A stretch of DNA of 50,567 bases from Anaerolineae bacterium (GTDB lineage Bacteria > Chloroflexota > Anaerolineae > JAAYZQ01): assembly GCA_016926595.1 (NCBI GenBank), contig JAFGOG010000122.1, positions 1-50,567 of the forward strand, read 5' to 3'. The position numbers were made by a program, and so were the translations under genes. Under the pieces are notes generated by a model, which saw nothing but the letters and a program-made list of their open reading frames with translations, was not told where the DNA came from and made no database searches. Below are positions 50,174-50,567 of this stretch, in pieces; the stretch's first letter is position 1; each line of letters begins with the position of its first letter.

Positions 50174-50202
50174 TTGACACTTTTGCCTGTTTGCGCTATA
50201 AT
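50174..50202 (+). promoter_or_regulatory. Perfect-consensus promoter of the CBM48 gene
   Basis: TTGACA (50174-50179), a 17-bp spacer, and TATAAT (50197-50202), twelve of twelve matches. The leader to the ATG at 50292 is about 80 nt. Confidence 0.9.
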
Positions 50203-50291
50203 TGCGCCAAACCGGCCAAGCCTTTTGGCGTGAGATGGACAGCCAGGGAGGGATGTCCGGCCGATGGCAGAGTAGTTTTGGGGAGATAGCC

Positions 50292-50567
50292 ATGATCACC
50301 AAGAAACCGTCGACGAAAAAAGGGCTGGTGCGCGTCACATTCGAACTGCCTTCCACAATGTGGGCCGAGCGGGTCAACCTGGTGGGCGAGTTCAACGACT
50401 GGGACACCCGCGCCACGCCCATGACCCACAACCGTTCGGACGCCAACTGGAAAGCGACCATCGAGCTGCAGGGAGGCAAACGGTACCGGTTTCGCTACCT
50501 GGTGGACGGCAAGGAGTGGCTCGACGATTGGCACGCCGACGATTACGTCGAAAACCCCTACGGGTCA
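50292..50567 (+). CDS. Glycogen-binding (CBM48/AMPK-beta-like) protein, 3' end cut by window edge
   Basis: 92 codons are open to the window edge. The sequence is a CBM48/isoamylase-N domain: LVRVTFELPSTMWAERVNLV, GEFNDWDTRATPM, and YRFRYLVDGKEWLDDWHADD, ending NPYGS. This is the usual end region of the short, single-domain bacterial proteins of about 95-105 residues, so it is probably almost complete, but a longer multidomain protein cannot be excluded. It likely binds alpha-glucan. GGGGAGAT lies just before the ATG and a perfect promoter lies upstream. Confidence 0.8.
   Translation, partial: MITKKPSTKKGLVRVTFELPSTMWAERVNLVGEFNDWDTRATPMTHNRSDANWKATIELQGGKRYRFRYLVDGKEWLDDWHADDYVENPYGS

Overview
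The window looks like a chromosomal segment of a high-GC bacterium, most likely Chloroflexota (Anaerolineae-like). This is inferred from gene content, not from a marker tree. Pointers are Pro/Thr linkers on several unrelated surface proteins, secreted proteins ending in a YLPLV/FLPVI-type tail, a DUF4012 envelope protein, a Firmicutes/Actinobacteria-like core order (rpmB, asp23, fakA, recG, coaD, DUF177, rpmF, fabD, fabG, asp23, nusB), and sigma70-like promoters of nearly consensus sequence. No tRNA, rRNA, CRISPR array, transposase or integrase was seen.

Layout. 1-7170: the FAD subunit of a molybdenum hydroxylase (cut by the left edge), an SPFH-HTH protein with a coiled-coil partner, a small membrane protein, an SGNH hydrolase, a secreted beta-rich protein and a B12-type radical SAM protein. 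7246-9741: mocA, a HAD phosphatase and rlmN. 9897-23440: the housekeeping core, with divergent rpmB, asp23-fakA-fakB-fakB-recG-coaD-(SepIVA-like), then DUF177-rpmF, and acd-fabD-fabG-asp23-nusB-tatB-tatC. 23529-27873: a cPGS-like GTPase, a two-domain orphan, a second acyl-CoA dehydrogenase, a small membrane protein and an AMMECR1 protein. 27953-39447 (minus): an eight-gene envelope operon with a GH13 enzyme, a mucin-like stalk protein, two membrane-anchored clan GH-A-like proteins, a GT39 transferase, a YbhN-type membrane protein, a GT4 transferase and DUF4012. 39688-42865: a lone TldE/PmbA, a dolichol-kinase-like protein and pfkA. 42878-49295 (minus): an M20 peptidase, GT26 and GT4 transferases with a small membrane protein, a Sua5/YrdC protein and an ABC solute-binding lipoprotein. 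49439-50145: a chimeric pseudogene. 50292-end: a CBM48 protein cut by the right edge.

How the genes fit together. The core encodes fatty-acid salvage (FakA and two FakB), malonyl loading and ketoacyl reduction (FabD, FabG), CoA synthesis (CoaD), two large-subunit ribosomal proteins, antitermination (NusB) and Tat export. MocA fits the Mo-hydroxylase fragment at the left edge, since such enzymes often need a cytidylylated cofactor. The long minus-strand operon reads as a cell-surface glycan assembly and remodelling unit. It is the best candidate here for a poorly described system.

Non-coding signals. Promoters of the form TTGACA-17-TATAAT, or one or two mismatches from it, recur on both strands, nearly always with a 17-bp spacer. 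Two divergent genes at 7170 and 7246 appear to be leaderless. A 31-bp RNA stem separates rpmF from the fatty-acid genes, and all six of its non-Watson-Crick pairs are G-U on the sense strand.
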